In this document: positions 8,266-16,938 of the stretch, in pieces
How the letters are laid out: every line of letters begins with the position of its first letter
Position numbering within the stretch: position 1 is the stretch's first letter
Assembly (NCBI RefSeq): GCF_007655005.1
Contig: NZ_SZVW01000036.1
Location: 1 to 49,565, forward strand
Reading direction: 5' to 3'
Source of the DNA: Streptomyces tibetensis
GTDB taxonomy: Bacteria > Actinomycetota > Actinomycetes > Streptomycetales > Streptomycetaceae
Length of the DNA: 49,565 nucleotides
Made by a program: the position numbers and the translations under genes
Notes under the pieces: generated by a model
The model's database searches: none
What the model was told of the DNA's origin: nothing
The model's input: only the letters and a program-made list of their open reading frames with translations

Positions 8266-8685
8266 GGGTGCGCCGGTGGTGCGGTCATGCCGAACGGCGC
8301 AGGTCAGCACCCGGATCCGCCGGGCCGCACGAACACCGGCGCCCTCGATGGCGCGACCACTGCTGCTTTGGATCGAGTCGGCCCTCAAGGGTGCCGTCAA
8401 CCGACTCGATCGACTGCCGCACGGTCCCGGCAGGGATCTCGCGCATTCGCCCGCACGGCGGGGGCCTCTCACAGACCGGTGTCCGCTGCCGGCGCCGCGC
8501 CGCCCCCGCAGCCGCATCCCTGCCCCTGGGCTGCGGCCGCTTCAGGCTTTCCGACGCCGCGGCTTGATTTCGCCTCCACGGGGGTGTGCATGGTGGCAGC
8601 GAAGGTAAAGGGAGGTTAAGGTGTCGGTCCGCCGGGATTCCTGTACGTAATGGCTGCGCTCCTGAAGCGCAAACCAAGGAGACGC
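8266..8685 (+). promoter_or_regulatory. Leader region of the erm gene with a possible leader peptide and hairpin
   Basis: There is no convincing full gene in this 420-bp stretch. Close to erm there is a nine-codon frame (8590-8619, MVAAKVKGG) preceded by a G-rich possible ribosome site. Further on, a perfect 6-bp hairpin, TGCGCT (8655-8660) and AGCGCA (8666-8671), ends five bases before the erm ribosome site AAGGAG (8676-8681). Erm genes are often controlled by drug-induced leader-peptide attenuation. Whether that applies here is inference, since the short peptide has no known arrest motif. Confidence 0.35.
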
Positions 8686-9549
8686 ATGGCTGAAAAGAGG
8701 CCAGGACGCGGGCGCATGGCCGCAGCGCGTACAACCGGGGCGCAATGGCGTAAAACGGCGCAGCAGTCGGGCCGGAGTGAAGCCGACCGCAGACGAAGAG
8801 TTCACGGGCAGAATTTCCTCATCGACCGGGAAACAGTTCGGCGGTTTGTGCGTTTCGCCGATCCGGACCCGGGGGAGGTCGTTCTCGAGGTCGGTGCCGG
8901 TAATGGCGCGATCACGCGCGAGCTGGCGCGATCATGCCGACGCGTGGTGGCGTATGAAATCGACCGGCACTTCGCGGACCGATTACGGGAGGCGACCGCC
9001 GAGGATTCGCGGATCGAAGTCGTCGCCGGCGACTTCCTGAAGTCCTCGCAGCCCAAGGTCCCGTTCTCCGTGGTCGGCAATATCCCGTTCGGCAACACCG
9101 CGGACATCGTGGACTGGTGCCTGAACGCGCGGCGGCTGCGTACGACCACCCTGGTCACCCAGCTCGAATACGCCCGCAAGCGCACCGGCGGCTACCGGCG
9201 CTGGTCACGGCTTACCGTGGCCACCTGGCCCGAGGTGGAATGGCGGATGGGCGAGCGGATCAGCCGCCACTGGTTCCGGCCCGTCCCCGCCGTCGACTCC
9301 GCAGTACTACGACTGGAACGACGACCGGTGCCGCTGATCCCGCCCGGTCTGATGCACGACTTCCGGGACCTGGTGGAGACCGGGTTCACGGGCAAGGGCG
9401 GTTCGCTGGACGCCTCGCTGCGCCAGCGCTTCCCGGCCCGGCGGGTGGCCGCCGCGTTCCGCAGGGCCCGCCTGGAGCAGGGCGTGGTCGTCGCCTACGT
9501 CACCCCTGGCCAATGGCTCACACTCTTCGAGGAACTCCGCGGGCGCTGA
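8686..9549 (+). CDS. erm: Erm-type 23S rRNA adenine-N6 methyltransferase (macrolide self-resistance)
   Basis: A 287-aa protein of the KsgA/Erm family. It methylates A2058 (E. coli numbering) of 23S rRNA so that the macrolide and related drugs no longer bind. A basic N-terminal tail leads into HGQNFLIDRETVRRFV, the SAM-binding VVLEVGAGNGAITREL and the catalytic motif GNIPFGNT, followed by the actinomycete-type TQLEYARKRTGGYRRWSRLT and FRPVPAVDSAVLRL. It resembles producer enzymes such as ErmE, CarB, MdmA or TlrD. Mono- versus dimethylation cannot be read. The ATG at 8686 is chosen for AAGGAG 4 nt upstream. An in-frame ATG at 8650 would add 12 residues but lacks a ribosome site. It is transcribed alone and ends at a strong shared terminator. 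Confidence 0.95.
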   Translation: MAEKRPGRGRMAAARTTGAQWRKTAQQSGRSEADRRRRVHGQNFLIDRETVRRFVRFADPDPGEVVLEVGAGNGAITRELARSCRRVVAYEIDRHFADRLREATAEDSRIEVVAGDFLKSSQPKVPFSVVGNIPFGNTADIVDWCLNARRLRTTTLVTQLEYARKRTGGYRRWSRLTVATWPEVEWRMGERISRHWFRPVPAVDSAVLRLERRPVPLIPPGLMHDFRDLVETGFTGKGGSLDASLRQRFPARRVAAAFRRARLEQGVVVAYVTPGQWLTLFEELRGR

Positions 9550-9558
9550 CGCACATGA

Positions 9559-9590
9559 GTGCGGGGCGCACCCCCGGGCGCGCCCCGCAC
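9559..9590. terminator. Bidirectional terminator between erm and acyltransferase
   Basis: A perfect 11-bp inverted repeat, GTGCGGGGCGC (9559-9569) with GCGCCCCGCAC (9580-9590), has a 10-nt loop and sits between the convergent stops of the two genes. Confidence 0.8.
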
Positions 9591-9606
9591 CGTCGTCCCG
9601 CGCCGG

Positions 9607-10773
9607 CTACGGAGTGCCGGACGGGGCGGGTTCGGACCTGGGCGTCGAGCCGGCGTCAGGGGCCCGCCGCGGCCGTCCCAGGGTTCGCATGACCGGCTTC
9701 TCCACGAAGAAGTGCAGCAACGCCGACAGCCCCAGCGCCAGCGCGAAGGCGAGCAGGGTCAGCCCGACGGCGGCCGGTGTGTCCCACTGCCGGTAATAGC
9801 CCTGCTTCCCGCCGGCGAAGCGGTGCCCGTACTGGATGATCAGGTAGTGGACGAGGTAGAAGGCGAAGGTGAGTTCCCCCAGCAGCACCATCGTCTTCGT
9901 CCCCAGCCAGGAGCGGACGCCGCGCACATCACCGACGGCCACCGAGGCGAGCAGCAGCGCGATCACCGGGACCGTCAGCGCACCGGGGTCGTAGTGGTTG
10001 GGCACCGCGAACGTCACCGCGAACACCGCTGAGAACAGCGCGACGCAGGCCAGCGGGCGCGGGCCCCTCCAGCGTCCCCGGATCACGATCTGGGCCATGA
10101 GCATCCCGAGCACGAACTCCAGCAGCCGGACCGGCGGGAACATGTAGATGAACCACCACCGCAGCTGCGGCATGTCCGGGTCCCACGGCAGTGGCGCACT
10201 GGCCGGCAGCAGCAGCGCGACCAGAGGGATGCAGACGGCGACCGCGGACACCGCGGCGGCCCACCGCCACAGCCGGTCCGCACGGACCTTGGTCAAGAAG
10301 GCGAACAGGAACGGGAACATGGCGTAGAAGAACAGCTCGCAGGAGAGCGACCACGCCACCGGGTTCATGCTGCCGTACTCGTGGTGGTCGGGGAACCACG
10401 CCTGGATCAGCAGCAGGTTCGTGAGCAGCCCGTCCCACACCGACCGGCCCATGTTGGGCTCGTTGAGGGCCAGCACGATCAGCAGCGTCACCAGCAGCAC
10501 GGGCAGGTGCAGCGAGTACGCGCGGACCGTGCGCCGCCGCCAGAAATTCACCTTGGACCTGTCGGGCAGACCCGCCCAGGTGAGGACGAAACCGCTGAGC
10601 ATGAAGAAGAACGAGACCGTCAGCGGACCCAGCCGGTTCAGCGGGAACTGCAGCGCGGAGTTGATCTCGGTGTTCTTGAAGAAGGGCTGTGTCGATATAT
10701 GGGAGGTGAATACCAGCAGAGCGGAGATGAAACGCATCCCGCCGAGCGCGGGAAGATGTTTCGGCAGGGGCAT
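9607..10773 (-). CDS. mdmB: Macrolide 3-O-acyltransferase (MdmB/AcyA-like), membrane acyltransferase 3 family
   Basis: A 388-aa integral membrane protein with about ten hydrophobic segments. It carries the acyltransferase-3 motifs LPALGGMRFISALLVF near the N terminus and FFFMLSGFVLTWAG. These enzymes move an acetyl or propionyl group from acyl-CoA to a hydroxyl; MdmB (about the same length) and AcyA acylate the lactone 3-OH in midecamycin and carbomycin. The predicted product would therefore be 3-O-acylated. The C-terminal ~25 residues are Pro/Ser-rich and probably cytoplasmic. The ATG at 10773 has GAGGTC upstream. It is convergent with erm and divergent from the transposase-like gene. Donor chain length is not readable from sequence. 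Confidence 0.9.
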   Translation of the reverse strand: MPLPKHLPALGGMRFISALLVFTSHISTQPFFKNTEINSALQFPLNRLGPLTVSFFFMLSGFVLTWAGLPDRSKVNFWRRRTVRAYSLHLPVLLVTLLIVLALNEPNMGRSVWDGLLTNLLLIQAWFPDHHEYGSMNPVAWSLSCELFFYAMFPFLFAFLTKVRADRLWRWAAAVSAVAVCIPLVALLLPASAPLPWDPDMPQLRWWFIYMFPPVRLLEFVLGMLMAQIVIRGRWRGPRPLACVALFSAVFAVTFAVPNHYDPGALTVPVIALLLASVAVGDVRGVRSWLGTKTMVLLGELTFAFYLVHYLIIQYGHRFAGGKQGYYRQWDTPAAVGLTLLAFALALGLSALLHFFVEKPVMRTLGRPRRAPDAGSTPRSEPAPSGTP

Positions 10774-11092
10774 GGGTGACCTCGCGGCGGACGGGCGGGT
10801 GGGAGCAGATGTCTAAGGCATCGCACAGCCGCCGGGCAAGGCGTATCTGACAAAGAGTGTGAGCCGCCGCGCGATGGTGGTGTGTTCCCACCGCCGCACG
10901 GCCCGCGGCGGTGGTTTCGTCACCGGGCGACGCGGATTTAATCATCCTGAAACACGGATGACGGCTCTTCGCGGCGATGTGGCGCGAGGTGTGCGGGAAG
11001 AATTGTGTGGCCTCGGCACCTGGAGTTACGGAACGAATTACCTGAGGCTGGCCAGCAGGTCTTCTCCAGTGGACAAGCGGCTAGTGAGGGTC
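10774..11092. promoter_or_regulatory. Divergent intergenic region, acyltransferase / transposase-like gene
   Basis: A 319-bp region between two outward-facing genes. It is locally less G+C-rich (around 10,930-10,960 and 11,000-11,040), as promoters often are, but I cannot assign -35/-10 boxes with confidence. An in-frame extension of the plus-strand gene runs through it from 10,859 and is not family-like, so I treat it as noncoding. Confidence 0.4.
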
Positions 11093-12259
11093 ATGGTGAA
11101 CAGTATTTCGTGTGTCTCAAAACCGTCGGCCTCCATGTGGGACACCGGTGTCGATGACGACTTCGATACGCACATCTCCGATACCTGCTCGGAGCTGTTC
11201 AGTTCGCTGCGCCGGGCCGACCAGCGCAAGAGAGGCGAACAGTACGTCCGTGGTCTGCTCACCGCTCAGGGACGCAAGACCGCCCGCAATCTCGCCGCGT
11301 TCGTCGGTGAAGGCGCCGCGGACCAGAACCTCCACCACTTCGTGGCCGGATCGACCTGGGACTGGCGCTCCGTGCGCGCCGCGCTGGCCCGCTACGCCGA
11401 CCAGACGGTACGCGGGGACGCGTGGGTGATCCGCCCCATGGTGGTCTACAAGGCAGGAGGACGGTCGGTCGGCGTGGGCCGGCGTTTCGTACCCGACCTG
11501 GGGCGGGTGGTCAGCTGTCAGCAGAGCTACGGGCTCTGGCTCGCCTCCGACACCATGTCGGCGCCGGTGAGCTGGCACCTGACGCTGGGCTGCGGGCCGG
11601 GAGAGCGTCACGACCGGCAGCTGAGCGCGCACGGCGAGGAGGAGGAGCTCGTCGACCTGGTGGCGCAACTCACGCACGCCAACCGGGCGTTGGCGCGTCC
11701 GGTGGTGATGGACGCGCGGATCGCCACGCTGCCCCGGCTGGTTCGGGCGCTGTCCGCGGCTGATCAGTCGTTTCTGTTAAGGGTGAGCGGCGATCTTCCG
11801 CTCGCCCTCGCCGGCAGCCGGGGCCAGCCGGACCGGCGTGCGCAGGTCTCGCCCGCCCAGCACCTCATGGAACAGCTCAAGCGGCTCAGGCGCCCTGTGG
11901 AGTGGCAGGGCTCCGTCAGCTTCGTCGCCCCGTGCAACGTGGTGCTGACCGATCAGCTGCCGCAGCGCACGCTCCTGCTGCTCGGGGTGTGGCGCGCCAA
12001 CCGCAGGCGACCCGCGGACCTGTGGCTCACCGACCTCACGTCCTGGAACCGTGGCGCACTGCTGCGGCTGGCCATGCTGACCTGCCGCGTGGACGCCGAC
12101 TTCGCCCGCGTCAGCCTGGGCGTCGGCATCCGCGACTTCGAGGGCCGCTCCTTCCAGGGCTGGCACCGTCACGTGACACTGGCCTCGATAGCCCACGCCC
12201 TGAGCCTTTCCCGCACCGGCACCACCCGCACCCCCGCGGCCCCCGCCCTGTCCCGCTGA
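11093..12259 (+). CDS. IS701-type transposase-like protein, catalytically degenerate
   Basis: A 388-aa protein aligning by eye with IS701-family DDE transposases: RADQRKRGEQYVRGLL near the N terminus, SVGVGRRF with CQQSYGLWLAS in the middle, PVVMDARIATLPRLVRAL (second Asp) and DFEGRSFQGWHRHVTLASIAHAL at the C terminus (the Glu). The first catalytic Asp, normally just ahead of the lysine-glycine-SVGV stretch, is replaced by WVIRPMVVYKAGG. No terminal inverted repeats or target duplications are visible around it. It therefore looks like a domesticated protein, not an active insertion sequence; similar transposase-like genes are, as I recall, frequent beside Streptomyces antibiotic clusters. The ATG at 11,093 (or the next codon, GTG) follows GAGGG. 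A function, perhaps regulatory, is unknown. Confidence 0.8.
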   Translation: MVNSISCVSKPSASMWDTGVDDDFDTHISDTCSELFSSLRRADQRKRGEQYVRGLLTAQGRKTARNLAAFVGEGAADQNLHHFVAGSTWDWRSVRAALARYADQTVRGDAWVIRPMVVYKAGGRSVGVGRRFVPDLGRVVSCQQSYGLWLASDTMSAPVSWHLTLGCGPGERHDRQLSAHGEEEELVDLVAQLTHANRALARPVVMDARIATLPRLVRALSAADQSFLLRVSGDLPLALAGSRGQPDRRAQVSPAQHLMEQLKRLRRPVEWQGSVSFVAPCNVVLTDQLPQRTLLLLGVWRANRRRPADLWLTDLTSWNRGALLRLAMLTCRVDADFARVSLGVGIRDFEGRSFQGWHRHVTLASIAHALSLSRTGTTRTPAAPALSR

Positions 12260-12584
12260 CGGAACACCCCGCCCGGGCGGGGTGCGGGACCTGCCGAGTA
12301 CGTGGCCGCGTTGCCGGCAGCCCCGCTCGCGGAGCGGGGATGCCCGGGTGGCGGCCCAACTCACCGCCGGCTCCGGTCACTTCTCAAGGCCGCCGGTGCG
12401 CGGCCCGCGTGCCGCGCACCCCACGGCACGCACCCGCCCTCCTCGCACCAGGCCCGCCGTGCTTGTCACACCCCGGCCCGCCGGGCGCTCTCCCCGGCCC
12501 GCGGGCAAGCCTGCTGCGGGTCGGGGGAGGCGAGGGCTGTCAAGGGCCGCGCACCCCGTCAGGTGCTCGCCGCGGCGCCCTCCC
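12260..12584. terminator. Intergenic region with terminator palindromes
   Basis: This region lies between convergent stops. CACCCCGCCC (12,265-12,274) and GGGCGGGGTG (12,275-12,284) form a perfect 20-nt palindrome five bases after the transposase-like stop. A second hairpin, CCCCGCTC (12,321-12,328) with GAGCGGGG (12,332-12,339), follows. The remaining ~245 bases hold no gene I can support. Confidence 0.65.
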
Positions 12585-14540
12585 TCAAGCCGCGCCCTGG
12601 CGGCCCGACAGGGCCGAGCGGACCTGGTGGAGGCGCAAGGCAAGTTGGATGTCCAGTACGCGGTCCGCGGTCTGCCAGTCCTCGCCGAGGAGTTGGGAGA
12701 TGCGCTCCAGTCGTCGGGACACGGTGTTCGGATGGACGTTGAGGATGTCCGCGGCGCGGGTGGGACTTCTGCCGGACTCCAGATAAACTCGCAGCGTGCC
12801 GACCAAGTCGGTGTAGCGTTCGGTGTCGTAGTCGACGACGTTTCCGATGACCTCGTCGATGTATCCGGGGACGTCGTTGTCCTCGGCCAGCAGCATGCCG
12901 AGGAAGCCGAGGTCCGAGGCGCAGGCGGTGCCGCCCTCACCACCGAGCGCGAGCAGGGTCTCCATGCACTGCGTGGCCTCGCGGTACGCCTCGCCCACGG
13001 CGTCGACCGTGTCGGCGGGCCCGGCGGCTCCCACGGTGACCGGGTGGTTCAACCGCCCCGACAGTTCCTGCCGGGCATCTTGCGCCGCCGCGTCCGGGTC
13101 GTCGCCCGGCACGAGCAGGACGACGGCGTCGTCCCGCGCGCTGCGCAGTCCCCCCAGCCGGCGCGCGTACGCGGTGGCGCACGCCGCGAACTCCTTCGAG
13201 ACCTGCTGCGGGCCGCGCGCGACGAGCACGACATGCGGGCGCCCCAGCGTGAGGGAGAACATCAGGGCGCGTTCCCGCCTCAGTTCGAGGGAGGGCAAGG
13301 CCCCGACGAGCTCGTCGAAGAACTCCTGCCGGTATCGGTCCTTGGCCGGGGTGCCGCGCCGCAACCGCAGATGCAGGGCGAGAGCCTGCGAGATGACGAC
13401 GAGCAGGGGGGCGACGGCGTGTTCGGCCGTGCCGCCCGTGTCGGCCATCAGGAAGCCGGTGTCCCGCGCCTCGGGGTCCAGCGCGACCAGCCAGAGACCG
13501 TCGGTGACGCGGACCGGACGCCCGGAGCTCAGCGCGCCGGCGCAGGCCGTACGCAGGTCGGCGCGGCCGACCCGGCGCAGCCGCCCGTGTTCGGCGAGCG
13601 GCTCGCCCCGCACTCCGCAGATGCCCACCCCGCCGCCCAGCGCCTCACCGGCGGTGCGCAGCAGCGCGTCGAGCCCGCTGCCGTCGAGGAGGAGCTCGAT
13701 GAGGTCCGACTGGAGCCGTGACGAGTCGCGGGCGACCGCCAGCACCGCGCCGGCGCTCGACGCGTTGGCACGCAACTGCCGGATGTCCGAGCGCAGTTCC
13801 TCCACCAGCCGGATCCCCTCCATGGTGGCGGCGGCGAGATCGGCGAGCGCCCCCAGCAGGGTGACCTCGTTGGGGCTGAAGTACCGGACCTGACGGTCGG
13901 CGATGAACAGCACACCCAGATGGTGTTCACCCACGCGTAACGGCACGCCGAGGACCGCGCGCAGCCCCTCCGCACGGATGACCTCGTCGATGTCGTCCTC
14001 GTGCGGGATGCCCGGATCGGCTAGGTAGTCGGAGGCCCAGAAGGGTGCCTGGCGGGCGCGCACCATACCGCCCAGCCCCCTGCCGGCGGGCACCTTGAGC
14101 CCGACGAACAGCGGAGTGGCGTTGCCGTCCGCGCTCTCCACCACCATCCCCGGCCCGCCCTCGGCGTCCGCGACGTCCATGAGGATGTAGGAGACGCCCG
14201 CCTTGAGCAGCAGCCGGGCCCGGCGGGGCACGGCGTCCAGCAGCTCCCGGTGGTGCCGCGTGGCGGCGAACTCGTGCGCGGCGTCGACCAGCGTCAGCAG
14301 CTCGGCCTCGCGGTTGCGGCGGTACTCGATCAGCGAGTGTGCGGTGTGCGCGAGCCGGTTGAGCCGCTCCATATGGCGCAACCGCTTTTCGTCGGCGCCC
14401 TGGCGTTCTGCGAGCGCGACGAGATGATCGTATTCTGCCCGTGGTGCGGAGCGGGCCACTAACTCCAGAAATGCTAAGGAGTCTTCTGCCTGGTTTTCGG
14501 TGTCTTCGTCTTCCCCGTCCGCAGAAGCCAGGTCACCCAT
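12585..14540 (-). CDS. SrmR/AcyB2/TylR-type transcriptional activator (GAF + PucR-type HTH)
   Basis: A 651-aa regulator. An N-terminal helical region (1-95) is followed by a GAF domain (about 100-250, with LRAVLGVPLRVGEHHLGVLF). A long middle part with a CdaR/PucR-like GGDEF-related domain (VVLVARGPQQ to the LLVPGDDPDA region) comes next, then a C-terminal PucR-type helix-turn-helix (about 590-645; SPTRAADILNVHPNTVSRRL). This layout matches the pathway activators of 16-membered macrolide clusters (SrmR of spiramycin, AcyB2 of carbomycin, TylR of tylosin), so it probably switches on the PKS, sugar and acyltransferase genes. The start at 14,540 has GAGGGG 6 nt upstream; an in-frame ATG 18 nt earlier is possible. 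It follows the epimerase gene by 131 bp, enough for its own promoter. What the GAF domain senses is unknown. Confidence 0.88.
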   Translation of the reverse strand: MGDLASADGEDEDTENQAEDSLAFLELVARSAPRAEYDHLVALAERQGADEKRLRHMERLNRLAHTAHSLIEYRRNREAELLTLVDAAHEFAATRHHRELLDAVPRRARLLLKAGVSYILMDVADAEGGPGMVVESADGNATPLFVGLKVPAGRGLGGMVRARQAPFWASDYLADPGIPHEDDIDEVIRAEGLRAVLGVPLRVGEHHLGVLFIADRQVRYFSPNEVTLLGALADLAAATMEGIRLVEELRSDIRQLRANASSAGAVLAVARDSSRLQSDLIELLLDGSGLDALLRTAGEALGGGVGICGVRGEPLAEHGRLRRVGRADLRTACAGALSSGRPVRVTDGLWLVALDPEARDTGFLMADTGGTAEHAVAPLLVVISQALALHLRLRRGTPAKDRYRQEFFDELVGALPSLELRRERALMFSLTLGRPHVVLVARGPQQVSKEFAACATAYARRLGGLRSARDDAVVLLVPGDDPDAAAQDARQELSGRLNHPVTVGAAGPADTVDAVGEAYREATQCMETLLALGGEGGTACASDLGFLGMLLAEDNDVPGYIDEVIGNVVDYDTERYTDLVGTLRVYLESGRSPTRAADILNVHPNTVSRRLERISQLLGEDWQTADRVLDIQLALRLHQVRSALSGRQGAA

Positions 14541-14671
14541 GCACGCCCCTCGTTCCATGCTTTGCTTGGTCTTTAAGCAGGGTAGAGGGCGGTAGTGTGC
14601 TTGTCCAGGGGCCCTGGGAATGGGGGAGGTGAGGGATTGTGTGGAATCATTGTATAGGTGTACGCCGATGG

Positions 14672-15307
14672 CTACCGGTTTTTGGCCGCTTGCTCCGAAG
14701 TAGGTGTGTCCGGAAATGAACAGTAGGCCCGCAGGCAATCCTCGTAGGTGGGCAGGAGCCCCCGGTCCGCCGCGGCCTCGAGCGTCGGGGCCGCGGCGTC
14801 CCGCGCGGACCGTACCGGGGGCTCCGGCAACTCCCACGGCAGGCCGAGCGCGGGATCGAGCGCGTCGATGTCGATGATGGTGCCGGGGACGTACTCCTGC
14901 GTGCACAGGTAGTTCATGCAGGTGTCGTCGGAGAGGGTGAGGTAGGCGAGGCCCAGCCCGTCTGCCAGGCACAGCGCGGTGCCGGAGCGCGCGTCCTGCC
15001 GCACCGCGTCGTGGGCTCCGAAGGTCGGCGACCCCACCCGCAGGTCAACGACGACGGTCAGCGCGGCGCCCCGTACACATGTGACGATCTTGCCCTGGCC
15101 GGGCGGCAGCGTGGTGCCGTGGATGCCCCGCAGGACGTTGCGCCCGGAGACGGTGAAGTGGACCTGCCGGACCTGCAGGGGCTGCCCGGTGGCGGCCAGC
15201 AGCGCCTCGTGCCGCAGCGTCTCGTAGAACAGGCCCCTGTGGTCCGCAATCGGCTCCGGCTCGGCCAGGTAGGCGTCGAGCACCGCCGTCTCGGTGATGA
15301 GCATCAT
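14672..15307 (-). CDS. dTDP-4-keto-6-deoxyhexose 3,5-epimerase family protein (TylCVII/EryBVII-like)
   Basis: A 211-aa cupin of the RmlC family. In mycarose biosynthesis the corresponding enzyme inverts C-5, turning the D- into the L-series sugar. Seen: HRGLFYETLRHEALLAATG at the N terminus, VHFTVSGRNVLRGIHG carrying the catalytic His region, and KIVTCVRGAALTVVVDLRVGSPTFG, all RmlC family marks. A C-terminal extension rich in charged residues is typical of the antibiotic-sugar members. It starts with two adjacent ATG codons after GGGGG. It lies in a leftward run with the glycosyltransferase (185 bp upstream) and the activator. Confidence 0.9.
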   Translation of the reverse strand: MMLITETAVLDAYLAEPEPIADHRGLFYETLRHEALLAATGQPLQVRQVHFTVSGRNVLRGIHGTTLPPGQGKIVTCVRGAALTVVVDLRVGSPTFGAHDAVRQDARSGTALCLADGLGLAYLTLSDDTCMNYLCTQEYVPGTIIDIDALDPALGLPWELPEPPVRSARDAAAPTLEAAADRGLLPTYEDCLRAYCSFPDTPTSEQAAKNR

Positions 15308-15492
15308 GGGCCCCCGGCTGGTCGGAAGTGGTCGCGAGAGGAAAGCGCAAAGTGGTGAAAAGGGCGGTGTGACGAAAAGGCGGGTGAAGAAGGCCCAGGG
15401 CTGCGAAGAAGACGTTCCAGGGAACCTGCGCGAAGGGAAAAACCGCTGAGGGGGAGGCGGTCGCGCGCCCGCCGGGGAGGACGGGGCAGCCC

Positions 15493-16704
15493 TCAGCCGG
15501 CCGGGAGCAGCCCTTCGATCGCGTCGGCGGCCGCCGACGCGCCGCCCGCCGCCCGGATCTCGTCCCGCATCCGCCGCAGCCGGTCCGGGATCCCGGGGTC
15601 GGCCAGCACCGCGCGGACGGTCTCCCGCAGACTCTCGGCGGTGAGGTCGCAGGCGAGCAGCTGGGCGCCGAGGCCGAATTCGGTGATCCGCCGCGCGGTG
15701 GCCCGCGGCTCGGGCATGACCGGCACCGCCACGACCGGGACCTCGTGGGCGAAGACTTCCATGGACGTGCTCATTCCGCCGTGGTTCACCACCAGGGAGG
15801 CGTGCGGCAGGACATCGTTGTACGGGACGAAGTCGTGCACCTCCACGTTGCCGGGCAGCGAGCCCAGCTCCAGTGCGGCAAGGCCGCCGCCGAGCACCAG
15901 CAGGATGTGCCAGGGCTCGTCACGGAACGCCTCCACGCAGGTGCGGAAGAACTGCGGCCGCGCGTTGTACAGCGTGCCCAGGCTCACCATGATCAGCGTC
16001 CGGCCGTCGCCCGGCGGATGCCATGTGCCGTGCAGCGCGACACCCGGCGGGCACGGGCCGACGAAGTGGTGGTCGTCGTCGAAGGTCTCCCCCGCGTACT
16101 GGAAGGAGCGCGGCATGTAGAGCAGCGCCGGCCCGCCGTGCAGGACCTCGGTGAAGGCGGCGAGGTCGCCCTTGGCGCCCTGCTCGTGCAGCAGCCGCTC
16201 GATGCGGGCGAGCAGATCGCGCAGCGCGGGGTCGTCGGGCGGTGCCGCCGTGTCGACGGCCGGGTGCAGCGACCAGTGCTCGTTGACGGCGTAGGTCGGG
16301 GTGCTGCGGATGACCGGGATGTCCCAGCGGTCCGCGAGCAGCCGGCCCGTCCACAGCGAGGAGGGATCGTTCACGATCACATCCGGCCGGTCCCCGGCGA
16401 AGACCTGCTCGAGCGCGGGCAGGGTCTGCCGTGTCATGTCCAGCAGCCACTCCAGTACGCGGGTGAACTCGTCCTGGTCGGTGTAGGCGTCGGAGTCCTG
16501 CTGCGGCACCATCTGGGCGAGGAACCGCTCCCGGTCCAGCGGGTAGGTGACGACCTCGGCGCCCACCAGGCGGGCCCGCTCCGCGAGGTCACCGGACAGC
16601 GCGTAGGTCACCCGGTGCCCGCGCGCCACCAGTTCCTCGGCCACCCCCAGTGTCGGATTCACATGACCGGCGGCCGGCAGGATGAAGAATGCGATATGAG
16701 CCAC
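15493..16704 (-). CDS. Macrolide-inactivating glycosyltransferase (OleD/OleI/GimA-like, MGT family)
   Basis: A 403-aa GT1 enzyme of the macrolide glycosyltransferase (MGT) type. These transfer glucose from UDP-glucose to the 2'-OH of the macrolide amino sugar, giving an inactive form kept until export. The N-terminal AHIAFFILPAAGHVNPTLGV is the acceptor-side fold with the catalytic His in AGHVNP. The C-terminal LVVNHGGMSTSMEVFAHEVP and MPEPRATARR stretch is the UDP-sugar site of OleD-like enzymes. The start is a GTG at 16,704 with GGAG 8 nt upstream. It is more like self-resistance enzymes than like the helper-dependent antibiotic glycosyltransferases (TylM2). A role in attaching a cluster sugar is less likely but not excluded. 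It is divergent from the extender-unit operon. Confidence 0.85.
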   Translation of the reverse strand: MAHIAFFILPAAGHVNPTLGVAEELVARGHRVTYALSGDLAERARLVGAEVVTYPLDRERFLAQMVPQQDSDAYTDQDEFTRVLEWLLDMTRQTLPALEQVFAGDRPDVIVNDPSSLWTGRLLADRWDIPVIRSTPTYAVNEHWSLHPAVDTAAPPDDPALRDLLARIERLLHEQGAKGDLAAFTEVLHGGPALLYMPRSFQYAGETFDDDHHFVGPCPPGVALHGTWHPPGDGRTLIMVSLGTLYNARPQFFRTCVEAFRDEPWHILLVLGGGLAALELGSLPGNVEVHDFVPYNDVLPHASLVVNHGGMSTSMEVFAHEVPVVAVPVMPEPRATARRITEFGLGAQLLACDLTAESLRETVRAVLADPGIPDRLRRMRDEIRAAGGASAAADAIEGLLPAG

Positions 16705-16938
16705 GTGAGAAACTCCGGAAATGTCGGCGGCAACTGGCCGACGGAATCTTGAGCGCGGGAACGGGAAAACACAAGACCGAGATGACATAGTTCCCCGAAT
16801 TGCGGCCGGAGGGGGCCTCGGCGGTCCCCATCTGACAGAGTCCCGATAGGTTCGTGGTTCGCGTGCCCGGCGCGGGAGACAATCTCGAAATCCGCCGTGG
16901 ATTTCTGAGAAACAGCGTCCGGGAACTGGAGGGTTTCG
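16705..16938. promoter_or_regulatory. Divergent intergenic region, glycosyltransferase / extender-unit operon
   Basis: A 234-bp gap with ribosome sites at both edges: GGAG for the leftward GTG, and GGAGGG at 16,928-16,933 for the rightward GTG. It is A+T-enriched at 16,745-16,800 compared with the genes, fitting promoters for both directions. No clear operator was recognised. Confidence 0.45.

Noticed and set aside
10859..11092. N-terminal extension of the transposase-like gene from 10,859
   Set aside because: The added 78 residues do not resemble the family and lie in a divergent promoter region. GAGGG favours the later start.
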